From assembly GCA_026710905.1 (NCBI GenBank), contig JAPOQD010000125.1, positions 1 to 64,000 of the forward strand: 64,000 nt of DNA, written 5' to 3'. This stretch comes from Halieaceae bacterium (GTDB lineage: Bacteria; Pseudomonadota; Gammaproteobacteria; Pseudomonadales; Halieaceae). Below are positions 55,719 to 64,000 of this stretch, piece by piece. The first letter of the stretch is position 1; each line of letters starts with the position of its first letter. The notes under the pieces were generated by a model. It did not search any database, had not been told where the DNA came from, and worked only from the letters and a program-made list of their open reading frames with translations. The position numbers and the translations under genes are program-made.

Positions 55719-58682
55719 TTAAAACTTCATGCGCAGACCAAGAGAGAAACGACGATCTGCTTCAGTATAATACCAAGGACTTCCAAGCTCTGTCAGAAAT
55801 GTTGAAGGTTCGCCCGTTAGATTAGTAATGTTAGCTACTACGGTCGTACTATCACTAACAGCCCAACTTGCCGAGAAATCAAACTGGCCTCTATCATCAC
55901 GATAATTATTACCTGCAGTAGGGTCAAAGACGGGTGATGTCTCATCATTAGTGTTGCTATTTAGGGCCAACCCACCAACAGTCTGTACACGAGTTTCCTC
56001 TTCAGTATCCAGGAAACGGTCGCGGAAGTTGTAAGCAAGCCGAACCTGGATTGACTCACCTTCCCAGTAAAGTTGGGCGTTGATTGTGTTTTCAGAGATG
56101 TCCAGCAACATGTTGCCGTTGGGTTGTTCACTATCCGCATAGGTATAGTTTGCACTCACGCCCAACCCGGACCATGCGCCAGGCAAAAAGTCGAAGTGTT
56201 GATGGTAACCGAGTTCAAAGCCTTCAATCGTACCGTTTTCGCCATTTGTCACGCGATTGGTGTTTATACCGGTAAGACCAGCGTCTCTCTGAGCAGCGGT
56301 AAAGGCAAAACCCGCAGCATCAACGTCAGGCGCACCTGCAAAATCCGCTTGGGTAGAGAACTCGAGATCGGGATTGTTTACGCCAGAACTGCCAAGAAGG
56401 CAGATGGCTTCCCATTCGGTAACATTTTGACCAGAGGTTAGTGAGCTGGCTACACAGGTATTGGATTCACTCAAGAATGATTTAACATCCTTATAGAACA
56501 CCGCAAAAGACACCAAATTACCTTCACCAAAGTAATGCTCGATCGAAAGGTCATACTGGGTTGCACGGAACGGATCCAAATCGATCGCCCCTTGAACAGC
56601 AGAGTAAAATGAGCTGTTGATTTCAAAGGCTGGGCTTAGCTCGCTATAGTTTGCACGGCGCATCACTTTAGCAGCTGCGAATCGAACCAGAGTATTCTCT
56701 GTAACATCATAAGTGACATTCAAGCTTGGCAAAATGTCACTATAGTCGTGATCACCTGTTACCAATTCACCATCCACATAAACCGTGGATTCGATATCAG
56801 TTGTAACGTAACGACCACCTACGACGGCACGAACATTATCGAAATCCAACTCCGCCGACACATAGAAAGCGCCTGTTTCTTCAGTAATATCCCGGTAGGC
56901 GCTTTCTTGAACCTCCAAGTTATCATCCAGGCTTCCTGTGGTTTCATAGTTCGTCCCTTTAAGCATCTCTTGAACTCGATCAAAAGTGCCTTCAAGATCA
57001 GTAAGCAGGTCACCTCGGTAAATGCGATATTCCAGCAAGTCCATTTGACCGGAGATGCCGTGTTGATCAAAAGAGCCGGAGTGATTAACTGTTTCGAAAG
57101 AGCCGGGGAACATAGCTTCAAAGTCATCAATCCATACGGCGAAAGGTCTTTCGGTCGCAGTACCCTCATCATACAAAACATTCCTGTAGAGATTAGACGC
57201 AAGGTATTCTCTCTCGTTGAACTCGTAGTCGTTCTTTGTAAATCGTATACCTGCCTTCAATGAGGAAACAAATTCCAGGCCAAATGCCTCCGAATAATCG
57301 ACATCAAACCGGACAGCCGTCTCGTCATTTGTGGTGAGCACTTCTTCAGTAACAAAACGTCGAATAGCCAAATTTTCAGGACTCAAAAGCGCTAGCGGGT
57401 CAGAATACACAATGCTGGGAATATCACTTCCCGATTGGTTAAATTCGGCATCGACTGTATGACGAAGACCGAATGCCACACGATCACTGTTAAAGTTGCT
57501 TACACCCGGAGTATATTGTGCCGCCCAGGTTTCCCAGTTCGTTTTGTTTATCGGTCGTAGGTTGAATTCAGAATCCGGCTGAGAGCTTTCTGAAGATGCC
57601 ATCGAAATCTCACCGGAAACGGCAAGAGTATCTGAAAAATTCCAGTCAAATCCCAGTGCATTTGAAAAAGACTCCGTTTCGCGGAATTCACTCCAGGTTT
57701 TTGGAATAACAAAGGCGCCTGTAAGCGAATAGTTATTAACCTGACCGGAGCCATCCTGTGTAGTATTGGCGTTATAGGTCCTGGAGCCACCTACATCGAG
57801 AATTGAACTACCTCGTTGACCTCCGGACCTTTCAGTCATGCTTACATCCAGGTAAACACTTCCAGCATCCGATGCGGGTGCCCACTGGAGAGAAAGGTTC
57901 AATGCGGTACGCTCGCGATCCTCCTCGTATTGTTCAAGCGTATTTTGCTCTCTAACGGCAAATCGACCACTAGGCGTGTTTGCCACTAAGCCGTTCACGG
58001 GTTCATCATAAAGTCTGACGCGGTTTTTATATTCATCCTGACGAATCGTGCGGTCTTGGTAAGACAGCATACCTATCACGCCAAATCTGCCTCCGCTATC
58101 AAGGTCCCAGACATTACCGGCTGAAAAGTTTGCTATGGGAGCCCAGTTTTCAGTTTTATCAGCATATTCAGTGTCTAGGGATCCAGCGACAGTGAGGCCA
58201 CTTAATTCTAGAGGGCGAACTGTATTCATACCGACAGTGCCACCGAGTGCGCCTTCGATCATATCTGCAGTTGGTGATTTAATAACTTCAACAGATTTCA
58301 AGAAACTTGAAGGAAAGTCTTGCAGACTGATACCGTCGCGATCATCACCTATAGTAGTACGACCATTTAATTCAACTCGGTTTTGAGACAAACCCCGAAT
58401 CGAAACGCTATCACCTACGCCGAAGTCAGTGTTAATGGAAACACCGGTAATACGCTGAAGTGCTTCAGCAATATTGTTGTCTGGCAATTTGCCAATATCT
58501 TCAGCAACAATCGCATCTACGATACGCGAATCATTGCGTTTAAGTTCTGTCGCGGCTACCAGACTGGCGCGAATGCCAGTAACCACGACTTCCTCCAAAG
58601 CTTCCTGTGAAATAGCGGTTTGTGTGAACGGTAAAATCGACGCTGACAACAAGAAAGTCATCAATCTTTTCGTAAATTTCAT
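55719..58682 (-). CDS. TonB-dependent receptor of the mannonate cassette
   Basis: The protein (about 987 residues) has a signal peptide (MKFTKRLMTFLLSASILPFTQTAISQ), the TonB box EEVVVTGIRASL, and a plug with AEDIGKLPDNNIAEALQRITGV and SIRGLSQNRVELNGR, the classic pattern of carbohydrate receptors of the Xanthomonas/Caulobacter type. The barrel ends with RRFSLGLRMKF. I take the ATG at 58682 as start. It shares its promoter block with the alginate receptor but the proteins themselves differ widely. It is convergent with the manD operon and probably imports the larger substrate of that cassette. Confidence 0.93.
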   Translation of the reverse strand: MKFTKRLMTFLLSASILPFTQTAISQEALEEVVVTGIRASLVAATELKRNDSRIVDAIVAEDIGKLPDNNIAEALQRITGVSINTDFGVGDSVSIRGLSQNRVELNGRTTIGDDRDGISLQDFPSSFLKSVEVIKSPTADMIEGALGGTVGMNTVRPLELSGLTVAGSLDTEYADKTENWAPIANFSAGNVWDLDSGGRFGVIGMLSYQDRTIRQDEYKNRVRLYDEPVNGLVANTPSGRFAVREQNTLEQYEEDRERTALNLSLQWAPASDAGSVYLDVSMTERSGGQRGSSILDVGGSRTYNANTTQDGSGQVNNYSLTGAFVIPKTWSEFRETESFSNALGFDWNFSDTLAVSGEISMASSESSQPDSEFNLRPINKTNWETWAAQYTPGVSNFNSDRVAFGLRHTVDAEFNQSGSDIPSIVYSDPLALLSPENLAIRRFVTEEVLTTNDETAVRFDVDYSEAFGLEFVSSLKAGIRFTKNDYEFNEREYLASNLYRNVLYDEGTATERPFAVWIDDFEAMFPGSFETVNHSGSFDQHGISGQMDLLEYRIYRGDLLTDLEGTFDRVQEMLKGTNYETTGSLDDNLEVQESAYRDITEETGAFYVSAELDFDNVRAVVGGRYVTTDIESTVYVDGELVTGDHDYSDILPSLNVTYDVTENTLVRFAAAKVMRRANYSELSPAFEINSSFYSAVQGAIDLDPFRATQYDLSIEHYFGEGNLVSFAVFYKDVKSFLSESNTCVASSLTSGQNVTEWEAICLLGSSGVNNPDLEFSTQADFAGAPDVDAAGFAFTAAQRDAGLTGINTNRVTNGENGTIEGFELGYHQHFDFLPGAWSGLGVSANYTYADSEQPNGNMLLDISENTINAQLYWEGESIQVRLAYNFRDRFLDTEEETRVQTVGGLALNSNTNDETSPVFDPTAGNNYRDDRGQFDFSASWAVSDSTTVVANITNLTGEPSTFLTELGSPWYYTEADRRFSLGLRMKF

Positions 58683-58759
58683 TACTTTTTTACCCTTTGT
58701 AATCATGAAGTGGACTTTTTGCATTAAGAGATATGACATCTTTTTGACCAAATTGTGTT

Positions 58760-59190
58760 GAGCACCCTATTGGTCAGTGCCTTCTTTAGACCCCTGTATA
58801 TACCAATTATCAGAGACTTGCAAGCAATTTTTTGAAATTTGTCTTGTAAAATTGGTCATATCAATTGGTAGACAGAAGATGGCGTTGGCAGGGTGGCCCC
58901 GTTATCGGGCCCCCTGCCCGTCATCAACCTTGATCACTGTCCCAGTGACGCAATCGGATGCCGGGGAACATAAATACAAAAGCGTACTGTCCAACTGAGC
59001 GGGATGACCAATACGCTTGCGGGGGAAATGTACGGAGATATCTCCTATCCGTGCCAACATGCCGTCGGTCATTTCCGAGTGAAACAAACCAGGCGCAATC
59101 GCATTTACATTGATGTTGAACTTTGACCACTCCACCGCCAGGGTTTCGGTCATTCTTGAAACCGCGGCCTTTGTAGTGGAATACAGGGCA
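58760..59190 (-). repeat. Direct repeat copy B: TonB receptor promoter plus SDR 3' end
   Basis: This is the second copy of the block described at 49761-50184, here joined to an intact SDR gene. The two copies lie about 9.0 kb apart in direct orientation and enclose lacI, manD, the Gfo/Idh gene, the SSS gene and the second receptor. Confidence 0.85.
58795..58823 (-). promoter_or_regulatory. Promoter of the second TonB receptor
   Basis: On the minus strand TTGCAA (58823-58818) and TATACA (58800-58795) are 17 bases apart, with AATTGGTATATA overlapping the -10 box. A CAATTGGTA site lies upstream at 58862-58870. This mirrors the arrangement at 49797-49871. Confidence 0.65.
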
Positions 59191-59678
59191 GCGCCATTTC
59201 CATCGTAAACACTTGCCCCCAAACTGGAAAGATTCACAATGCGGCCAGGCATCTTCTTCTCCAGCAGGCGCCGCGCAATTTCACAGGAAAGGATCCACGG
59301 GCCACGCAGATTGGTGCCGATTACTCGATCAATCAGTTCCACCGACATTTTTGTGGCCCGTTGCGCGTCGGGGATGCCGGCATTGTTCACCAATATGGTG
59401 ACTGTGCCCAGCGTATTTTCAATTTGTTCAACCACACTGAAGATGTTTTCCGCATCGATGACATCCATGGTGAAGCCAATACAATCGCCGCCGTCCTGCG
59501 CTATGGTTTGTTCAAGCTCGCGCAGCCTGGCCTCGCGACGCCCGGTGGCCGCAACCCTGGCGCCGGCCTTGGCCAGCACCCGGGCAAAATGCCAGCCCAG
59601 GCCCGATGTTGCGCCGGTGACCAGGGCGGTTTGCCCGGATAAATCGGTAGATACATTTGGAAAGTCGAATTCCTGCAT
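58902..59678 (-). CDS. SDR family oxidoreductase
   Basis: The 258-residue short-chain dehydrogenase has VTGATSGLGWHFARVL, NNAGIPD, catalytic Ser in NLSSLG, and YSTTK. The start is the ATG at 59678 (MQEFDFPNVS) with GGGAG upstream. It follows an acyl-CoA synthetase and a truncated acyl-CoA dehydrogenase on the same strand, which suggests a 3-hydroxyacyl-CoA or similar substrate, but no motif proves that. Its 3' end is duplicated as a pseudogene at 49905-50190. Confidence 0.88.
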   Translation of the reverse strand: MQEFDFPNVSTDLSGQTALVTGATSGLGWHFARVLAKAGARVAATGRREARLRELEQTIAQDGGDCIGFTMDVIDAENIFSVVEQIENTLGTVTILVNNAGIPDAQRATKMSVELIDRVIGTNLRGPWILSCEIARRLLEKKMPGRIVNLSSLGASVYDGNGAALYSTTKAAVSRMTETLAVEWSKFNINVNAIAPGLFHSEMTDGMLARIGDISVHFPRKRIGHPAQLDSTLLYLCSPASDCVTGTVIKVDDGQGAR

Positions 59679-59791
59679 GGGACACTCCCAGATACTTGTT
59701 AAAGATTCACCAGTCCTGCAATGTGCGGAGTCCGGCGCGGTTTGCAGCAAAGCATGCTGAAACGGTTGGAACTGGATCTGCCAGTTGAAAA

Positions 59792-60082
59792 TTATTCAAA
59801 ACGGTTGTGCAGGGTGTTGAAACATTCGGGGCAGTCTGCGCGAAAGGTCTCTTCGATAATGATCTGCTCGAAACGGAAATCGGTATCCCCCATGCCGCCA
59901 AACTTTTCATCGGGCCAGATCATGAGAAAGCCCTGCTCACCGGTTTTCCTGAACGCTTCGCGATCTACAATGCCGGCCTCACGCCAGCGCTGCATCAGGG
60001 GCTGGATTTCCGCTTCCAGAAATCGCCGGCAGGCATCCCGAAACATGTTCTGCTCTTCGGTAAAATCTCGGGCAGGGCTCAT
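59792..60082 (-). pseudogene. Acyl-CoA dehydrogenase, N-terminal fragment
   Basis: The 96-residue frame reads as the start of an acyl-CoA dehydrogenase: FTEEQNMFRDACRRFLEAEI, REAFRKTGEQGFL, and the EKFGGMGDTDFR segment. It ends at TLHNRFE, where a normal enzyme would continue for about 280 residues with the FAD-binding and catalytic-Glu domains. No further part is seen in the 110 bases before the SDR gene, so a deletion is likely. It may be transcribed but would not make an active enzyme. Confidence 0.75.
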
Positions 60083-60201
60083 TCAAACAGTTCTCCTTCA
60101 GCAGATATTTCAGCCAGAAAAGCCAGCGCCAATGATTCAGCAGTCTCAGCTATCCGCAGGCGGAATTTTCCGGCGGGCATTTCATTTGTAGCTGAATCAC
60201 A

Positions 60202-61725
60202 TCAGCGCAATTTGTATTTCTGGATTTTTCCGGAAGCCGTGCGCGGCAGCTCGGAAACAAAGTTGTAAATACGTGGAATCTTGTATCCTGCGAGCCGCTC
60301 CCGCAAAAACTCGATCAGTTCCTCCTCACCCGCATGCAGCCCCGGCTTCAATACCGCCACCGCCTTCACCGCCTCCCCCCACTTTTCATCAGCTACACCG
60401 ACCACGGCCACCTCGGCGATGGAGGGATGCTCATAAAGCGCATTTTCAACCTCAGTTGGGTAAATATTTTCACCGCCACTGATAACCATGTCCTTGATCC
60501 GATCACTCATGTACAGAAAGCCGTCTTCGTCCAGGTAGCCGCCATCGCCCGATTTATACCATCCATTAACGCAAACCTCGGCCGTTGCCTGGGGATTGTT
60601 CCAGTATTCTTTCATCAGGGAGTCGGTTTTGACCCAGATTTCACCCGGCATATTCGGAGCTAGCTCATTACCATCGGGGTCACAGATCTTTATCAGCATA
60701 CCCGGCGCGGCCTTGCCACAAGACTTGAGGCGTTCGGGATTGGCAAGATCGTGGTCGTCCGGGCTCAGGACAACAGCGATTCCGTTCACTTCCGTCATTC
60801 CGTAGTACTGGCTAAAGCCACACCCCATCAGCTTGATCGCTTCGCGCAACACGGCCGGTGCGGCAGGCGATGCGCCATAATGGAAAACTTTCAGGCTGGA
60901 AAGGTCCCTGGGTGTTTTTTTCTGCTCTTCCAGCATCATCGCGAGCACCACGGGAACTGCAAACAGGTGGGTAGCTTTTTCCGTCTCAATCAGGTCCAGA
61001 AATGCCGCGGGATCCGGAGCGGCCATCAATACAACTTTCGCGCTTCTGAACAACCCTATCAATAACCACTCCAAGCCAGCGATATGGAAATTGGGCATGG
61101 CGTTAATGGTAACTTCGTCCCGGCTGCCTTGCAGGAACCAGTTGCCATATCTGTCCTCACTGCGGCGTGACGCCTCCATGGCCTGGTTGGTAATGACAAC
61201 TCCCTTGGGCTTGCCGGTAGTGCCACTGGTGTAGAACTGGACGATGGCATCATCGGCGCGATGCTCCAGCGCGGGGTCTGCAGTTGAATGTTGATCTCTC
61301 CACCGCGTGAAGCCGGCCAAATCCACGGATATGACCTGTTCCAGTGAAGGAATCGAAGCCCGCATGCCCTCCAGCATCTTCAGGAACTGGGGGTCGCAAA
61401 AGACCACTTTCGCGGCAGCGTCGTTAAAAATGTAATCCAGTTCGACCGGGGTCAAACGCCAGTTTATGCCGGTATATACGGTTTTTGCCTTGCAGGCGCC
61501 GAAAAACACTTCGACGTAAGGGCCCGAGTTGACGCCGAGGTAGACCACCCGGTCTCCGGGTTGACAGCCCAGGGAAATCAAGGCATTGGCTACCCGATTG
61601 GAGCGCTCATCCAGTTCTTCATAGGTGCAGCTTTCGGCACCGTCCAGATAGGCGGTGCGAGTTGGAGAGTTTTTACCTTGATAGCGTGGATAATCTGCCA
61701 CTGGCTGGCTGTAATCGGGCTGCAT
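60202..61725 (-). CDS. Acyl-CoA synthetase (AMP-binding family)
   Basis: The 507-residue protein activates a carboxylic acid to its CoA thioester through an acyl-AMP. It has the P-loop-like FYTSGTTGKPKGVVIT (about 165-180), YYGMTEVNG, the hinge motif SDRIKDMVISGGENIYP, and the C-terminal catalytic Lys in PRTASGKIQKYKLR. The sequence resembles medium- or long-chain fatty acid ligases, but the acid is not predictable. About 120 bases without a gene separate it from the acyl-CoA dehydrogenase fragment. Confidence 0.9.
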   Translation of the reverse strand: MQPDYSQPVADYPRYQGKNSPTRTAYLDGAESCTYEELDERSNRVANALISLGCQPGDRVVYLGVNSGPYVEVFFGACKAKTVYTGINWRLTPVELDYIFNDAAAKVVFCDPQFLKMLEGMRASIPSLEQVISVDLAGFTRWRDQHSTADPALEHRADDAIVQFYTSGTTGKPKGVVITNQAMEASRRSEDRYGNWFLQGSRDEVTINAMPNFHIAGLEWLLIGLFRSAKVVLMAAPDPAAFLDLIETEKATHLFAVPVVLAMMLEEQKKTPRDLSSLKVFHYGASPAAPAVLREAIKLMGCGFSQYYGMTEVNGIAVVLSPDDHDLANPERLKSCGKAAPGMLIKICDPDGNELAPNMPGEIWVKTDSLMKEYWNNPQATAEVCVNGWYKSGDGGYLDEDGFLYMSDRIKDMVISGGENIYPTEVENALYEHPSIAEVAVVGVADEKWGEAVKAVAVLKPGLHAGEEELIEFLRERLAGYKIPRIYNFVSELPRTASGKIQKYKLR

Positions 61726-61838
61726 GCTTATCTCTTCTCACCGTGGCGGGACACGGCTACAGTGTACCCCACCCCCGGCTTTAGCCAATAATTCATCGGA
61801 AACCCTGCCAGCACGACGGTTTCCCGTGGAACAGTTTG

Positions 61839-62855
61839 TTATCCATTCCTGTATGTATCGCCATAAGCATTCAGCGCAGGCGCACCGCCGAGATGCACAA
61901 ACAGCACCCTTGAGCCGGCGGGAAAGAATCCCTTCTTCACCAGGCCAATCAAGCCCTGCATGGATTTGCCCTCGTATACCGGGTCGGTAATCATCGCCTC
62001 GGTTCGAGCGGCCAGGCGGATGGCCTCGCTGGTTTCCTTACTGGGTATGCCATAAGCGGGATAGGCGTAGTCGGGAATGATCACACACTCATCCTCGACT
62101 ACCTGGCGCCCAAGTTCCACCAATTCGGCAGTGTGTTCGACAATCCGGAGCACTTGGGCGCGGGTTTTTTCAACCGTGGCGGATGCATCAATGCCGATCA
62201 CTGTTTGCGCCCGCCCCGTAGCGGCGAACCCCACAATCATTCCCGCCTGGGTGGAGCCGGTAACGACACAGACGATGAGGTAGTCAAAACGGAAGCCCAA
62301 CTCGGCTTCCTGCCGATACAGTTCTTCGGCAAAGCCCACATAACCCAGACCGCCGTAGGGGTGCTCCGAGGCGCCGGCCGGAATGCCATAGGGAATTCCC
62401 CCCTCGTCCCGAACCGATTCCATGGCCTCTTCCCAGCTTGCTCGAATACCGATATCAAAACCGTCATCGACAATCCGGGAATCGGCGCCCATCAACCGGG
62501 TCAGCAATATATTCCCTACCCGGTCGTGAACAGCACTCTCGTGGGGAACCCAGCTCTCCTGCACCAACCGGCATTTCATACCAATTTTGGCGGCAACCGC
62601 GGCGACCAGGCGGGTATGATTCGACTGCACGCCGCCGATGGAAACCAGGGTGTCCGCGCCAGATGCCAGCGCATCGGGCACAATGTATTCCAGCTTGCGG
62701 AGTTTGTTGCCCCCCAGGGCGAGCCCTGAATTGCAGTCTTCCCGCTTGGCCCAGATTTCCACCCTGCCGCCCAGGGCGGCTGATAAGCGGGGTAGCTTCT
62801 CCACCGGCGTGGGGCTATAAGTGAGCGGATAACGTTCGAATTTTTCCAGATTCAT
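61839..62855 (-). CDS. acdS: 1-aminocyclopropane-1-carboxylate deaminase
   Basis: ACC deaminase splits ACC, the ethylene precursor of plants, into 2-oxobutyrate and ammonia with PLP. The protein has exactly 338 residues, as in Pseudomonas AcdS, with Lys51 ([10 protein letters not shown]) for PLP, Ser78 (GGVQSNHTR), Tyr294 and Glu295 ([10 protein letters not shown]), and Leu322 (HLGGAPAL). Glu295 and Leu322 are the residues that separate true ACC deaminases from D-cysteine desulfhydrases. It is transcribed alone or ahead of the acyl-CoA synthetase. Confidence 0.92.
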   Translation of the reverse strand: MNLEKFERYPLTYSPTPVEKLPRLSAALGGRVEIWAKREDCNSGLALGGNKLRKLEYIVPDALASGADTLVSIGGVQSNHTRLVAAVAAKIGMKCRLVQESWVPHESAVHDRVGNILLTRLMGADSRIVDDGFDIGIRASWEEAMESVRDEGGIPYGIPAGASEHPYGGLGYVGFAEELYRQEAELGFRFDYLIVCVVTGSTQAGMIVGFAATGRAQTVIGIDASATVEKTRAQVLRIVEHTAELVELGRQVVEDECVIIPDYAYPAYGIPSKETSEAIRLAARTEAMITDPVYEGKSMQGLIGLVKKGFFPAGSRVLFVHLGGAPALNAYGDTYRNG

Positions 62856-63058
62856 GGACGATTTTCCCGGCCTGAGTGACGGGGAGAAGATACCGGAAAA
62901 TTCCGGTCATGTACTCGCACAATTGCAGGTAATGACATTCATATTTTTTGCTGTTTCACCCCAAGCATGGCATGCTTTTAAAAAAGCTTATCCGCTTTTG
63001 CAAGAAGGGTCATACTAGCTCTGCAATTGAACGATCTCCCGGCAAAGGTGGGTGCAAG
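62856..63058. other. acdS / acylase divergent intergenic region
   Basis: These 203 bases separate divergent genes and must hold both promoters. I see no clear regulator site. GCTTTTAAAAAAGC at about 62972-62985 is a short inverted repeat near the middle. Confidence 0.4.
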
Positions 63059-64000
63059 ATGAAAGCCATGGATTACAAAATCATATCTGCGCTGGTGATC
63101 GGCTCTGTGCTGCTCTCTTCTTGTGGGGGCTCGGGTGGCGGGTCCGATACCGCGCCGCCGGAACCGCCTCCCCCGCCCGATCCGGAAGTCCGCTACAGCG
63201 CTGAAATCCGCCGCACCGAATACGGTATTCCCCACATCAAGGCAATGGACTGGGGCAGCCTGGGTTACGGCTATGGCTACGCCTATGCCCAGGACAATTT
63301 CTGCGTCGGCATGCGCGAGGTGGTGCTTGCATCGGGCCGTTCGGCGGAACTGATGGGGGAAGCCCAGGGCAGCGCCGAGTCCGACTTTCTGATCCGCTAC
63401 CTCAATGGCAGCAAAGAGGAGTTCCGGGCGAATTTCTTTGACCAGCTTCCCGAGTTCGCACAGGAATTGGCAAGAGGAACCGCTGCGGGCATGAACCGCT
63501 ACCTGGATGAGACCGGGGTCGAAAATCTGCCGGAGGGGGGCCAGGGTTGCCGCAACGCGGACTGGGTGTCCCCCCTGGACGAAGTGGACCTGGTGCTGTA
63601 CCAGAGCCGGGAAACGCTGCGCGGGAGTTCCAACAACAGCATATTCCGCCGCGCCATTCTGGCTGCGCGGGGTCCGGACCAGCCGCTGGCCGCCGTGTCC
63701 AGGGTTGCGCCATCCGGCCCTATGCCTGCGCGATCTGATTCCCCGGCCGCGCAATCCGAACCCCGGGTTACACGATCTGATTCATTGGTTGCGCGGCTGC
63801 GGCAATTGGGCAGGGATATCCAACCTCTGGACCGCGGCAGCAACGCCATTGCACTGGGCCGCGACGCAACCAGGGACGGCAGCGGCATGCTGCTGGGCAA
63901 CCCCCACCAACCCTGGCAGGGTGCCGGCAGTTGGTTTCAGGTTCACCTGACCATTCCCGGAGAATACGATGTCGCCGGCGCCACCCTGACCGGCTATCCC
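63059..64000 (+). CDS. Penicillin acylase family lipoprotein, N-terminal part
   Basis: The gene leaves the window at the right edge after 314 codons. The start ATG at 63059 follows AAGGTGG. A lipoprotein signal ends in LLSSC (Cys21), followed by a Gly/Pro linker. Then come IRRTEYGIPHIKA and GYGYGYAYAQDNFC, the alpha-subunit signature of Ntn-hydrolases related to penicillin and acyl-homoserine lactone acylases. Ser261 in DRGSNAIALG is the expected self-cleavage nucleophile. Family members hydrolyse amide bonds of acyl-homoserine lactones or cyclic lipopeptides; the substrate here is open. The linker before the cleavage site carries an imperfect repeat of RSDS units. Confidence 0.88.
   Translation, partial: MKAMDYKIISALVIGSVLLSSCGGSGGGSDTAPPEPPPPPDPEVRYSAEIRRTEYGIPHIKAMDWGSLGYGYGYAYAQDNFCVGMREVVLASGRSAELMGEAQGSAESDFLIRYLNGSKEEFRANFFDQLPEFAQELARGTAAGMNRYLDETGVENLPEGGQGCRNADWVSPLDEVDLVLYQSRETLRGSSNNSIFRRAILAARGPDQPLAAVSRVAPSGPMPARSDSPAAQSEPRVTRSDSLVARLRQLGRDIQPLDRGSNAIALGRDATRDGSGMLLGNPHQPWQGAGSWFQVHLTIPGEYDVAGATLTGYP

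Overview
The window looks like chromosome of a free-living marine gammaproteobacterium, probably of the Cellvibrionales/Halieaceae type. This is inferred from gammaproteobacterial gene orders (plsX-fabD-fabG-acpP-fabF, tRNA-Ser-yccA-tus, zwf-pgl-edd-eda beside a HexR-type regulator), TonB-dependent carbohydrate receptors, alginate lyases, and remains of a Na+-NQR operon. No rRNA, CRISPR array or intact insertion sequence was seen. tRNA genes for Ser(UGA), Leu(UAA) and Cys(GCA) are present.

Positions 1-31,600 are mostly housekeeping. First come a minus-strand fatty acid and ribosome block (rluC, yceD, rpmF, plsX, fabD, fabG, acpP, fabF, partial mltG) and a divergent rne. Then come tRNA-Ser, yccA, the complete sulfur relay for tRNA thiolation (tusDCBE), trmA, a pterin dehydratase, a dimeric dUTPase, a molybdopterin oxidoreductase and an NSS-type Na+ symporter. 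A long minus-strand series follows: comEC, exbB, exbD, kdsB, murB, uvrC, pgsA. Then come lolC-lolD-lolE and apbE. Just upstream of apbE lies a frameshifted remnant of the 3' end of nqrF, a scar of a lost Na+-NQR operon.

Positions 31,800-39,400 hold central sugar catabolism: a HexR-type regulator with two near-perfect operators, the Entner-Doudoroff operon zwf-pgl-edd-eda, and a convergent pair of GAPDH genes. One GAPDH is normal; the other has Ala in place of the catalytic Cys.

Positions 39,400-49,800 are an alginate-utilization locus on the minus strand: TonB receptor, GntR/FCD regulator, PL6 and PL17 alginate lyases, an MFS uronate transporter and an SDR likely to reduce the unsaturated uronate product (DEH) to KDG. 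After phosphorylation, by a kinase not in the window, KDG would enter the neighbouring eda step.

Positions 50,200-58,760 are a visibly AT-richer cassette: LacI regulator with promoter and operator, ManD-type mannonate dehydratase, Gfo/Idh/MocA oxidoreductase, SSS symporter and a second TonB receptor. It is bounded by two direct copies of a ~430-bp block holding a TonB-receptor promoter and the 3' end of an SDR gene. One SDR copy is a truncated, frameshifted pseudogene and the other is intact. This arrangement suggests the cassette entered by homologous recombination, or that the block was duplicated. The window ends with the intact SDR, a truncated acyl-CoA dehydrogenase, an acyl-CoA synthetase, an ACC deaminase and the start of a penicillin-acylase-family lipoprotein.
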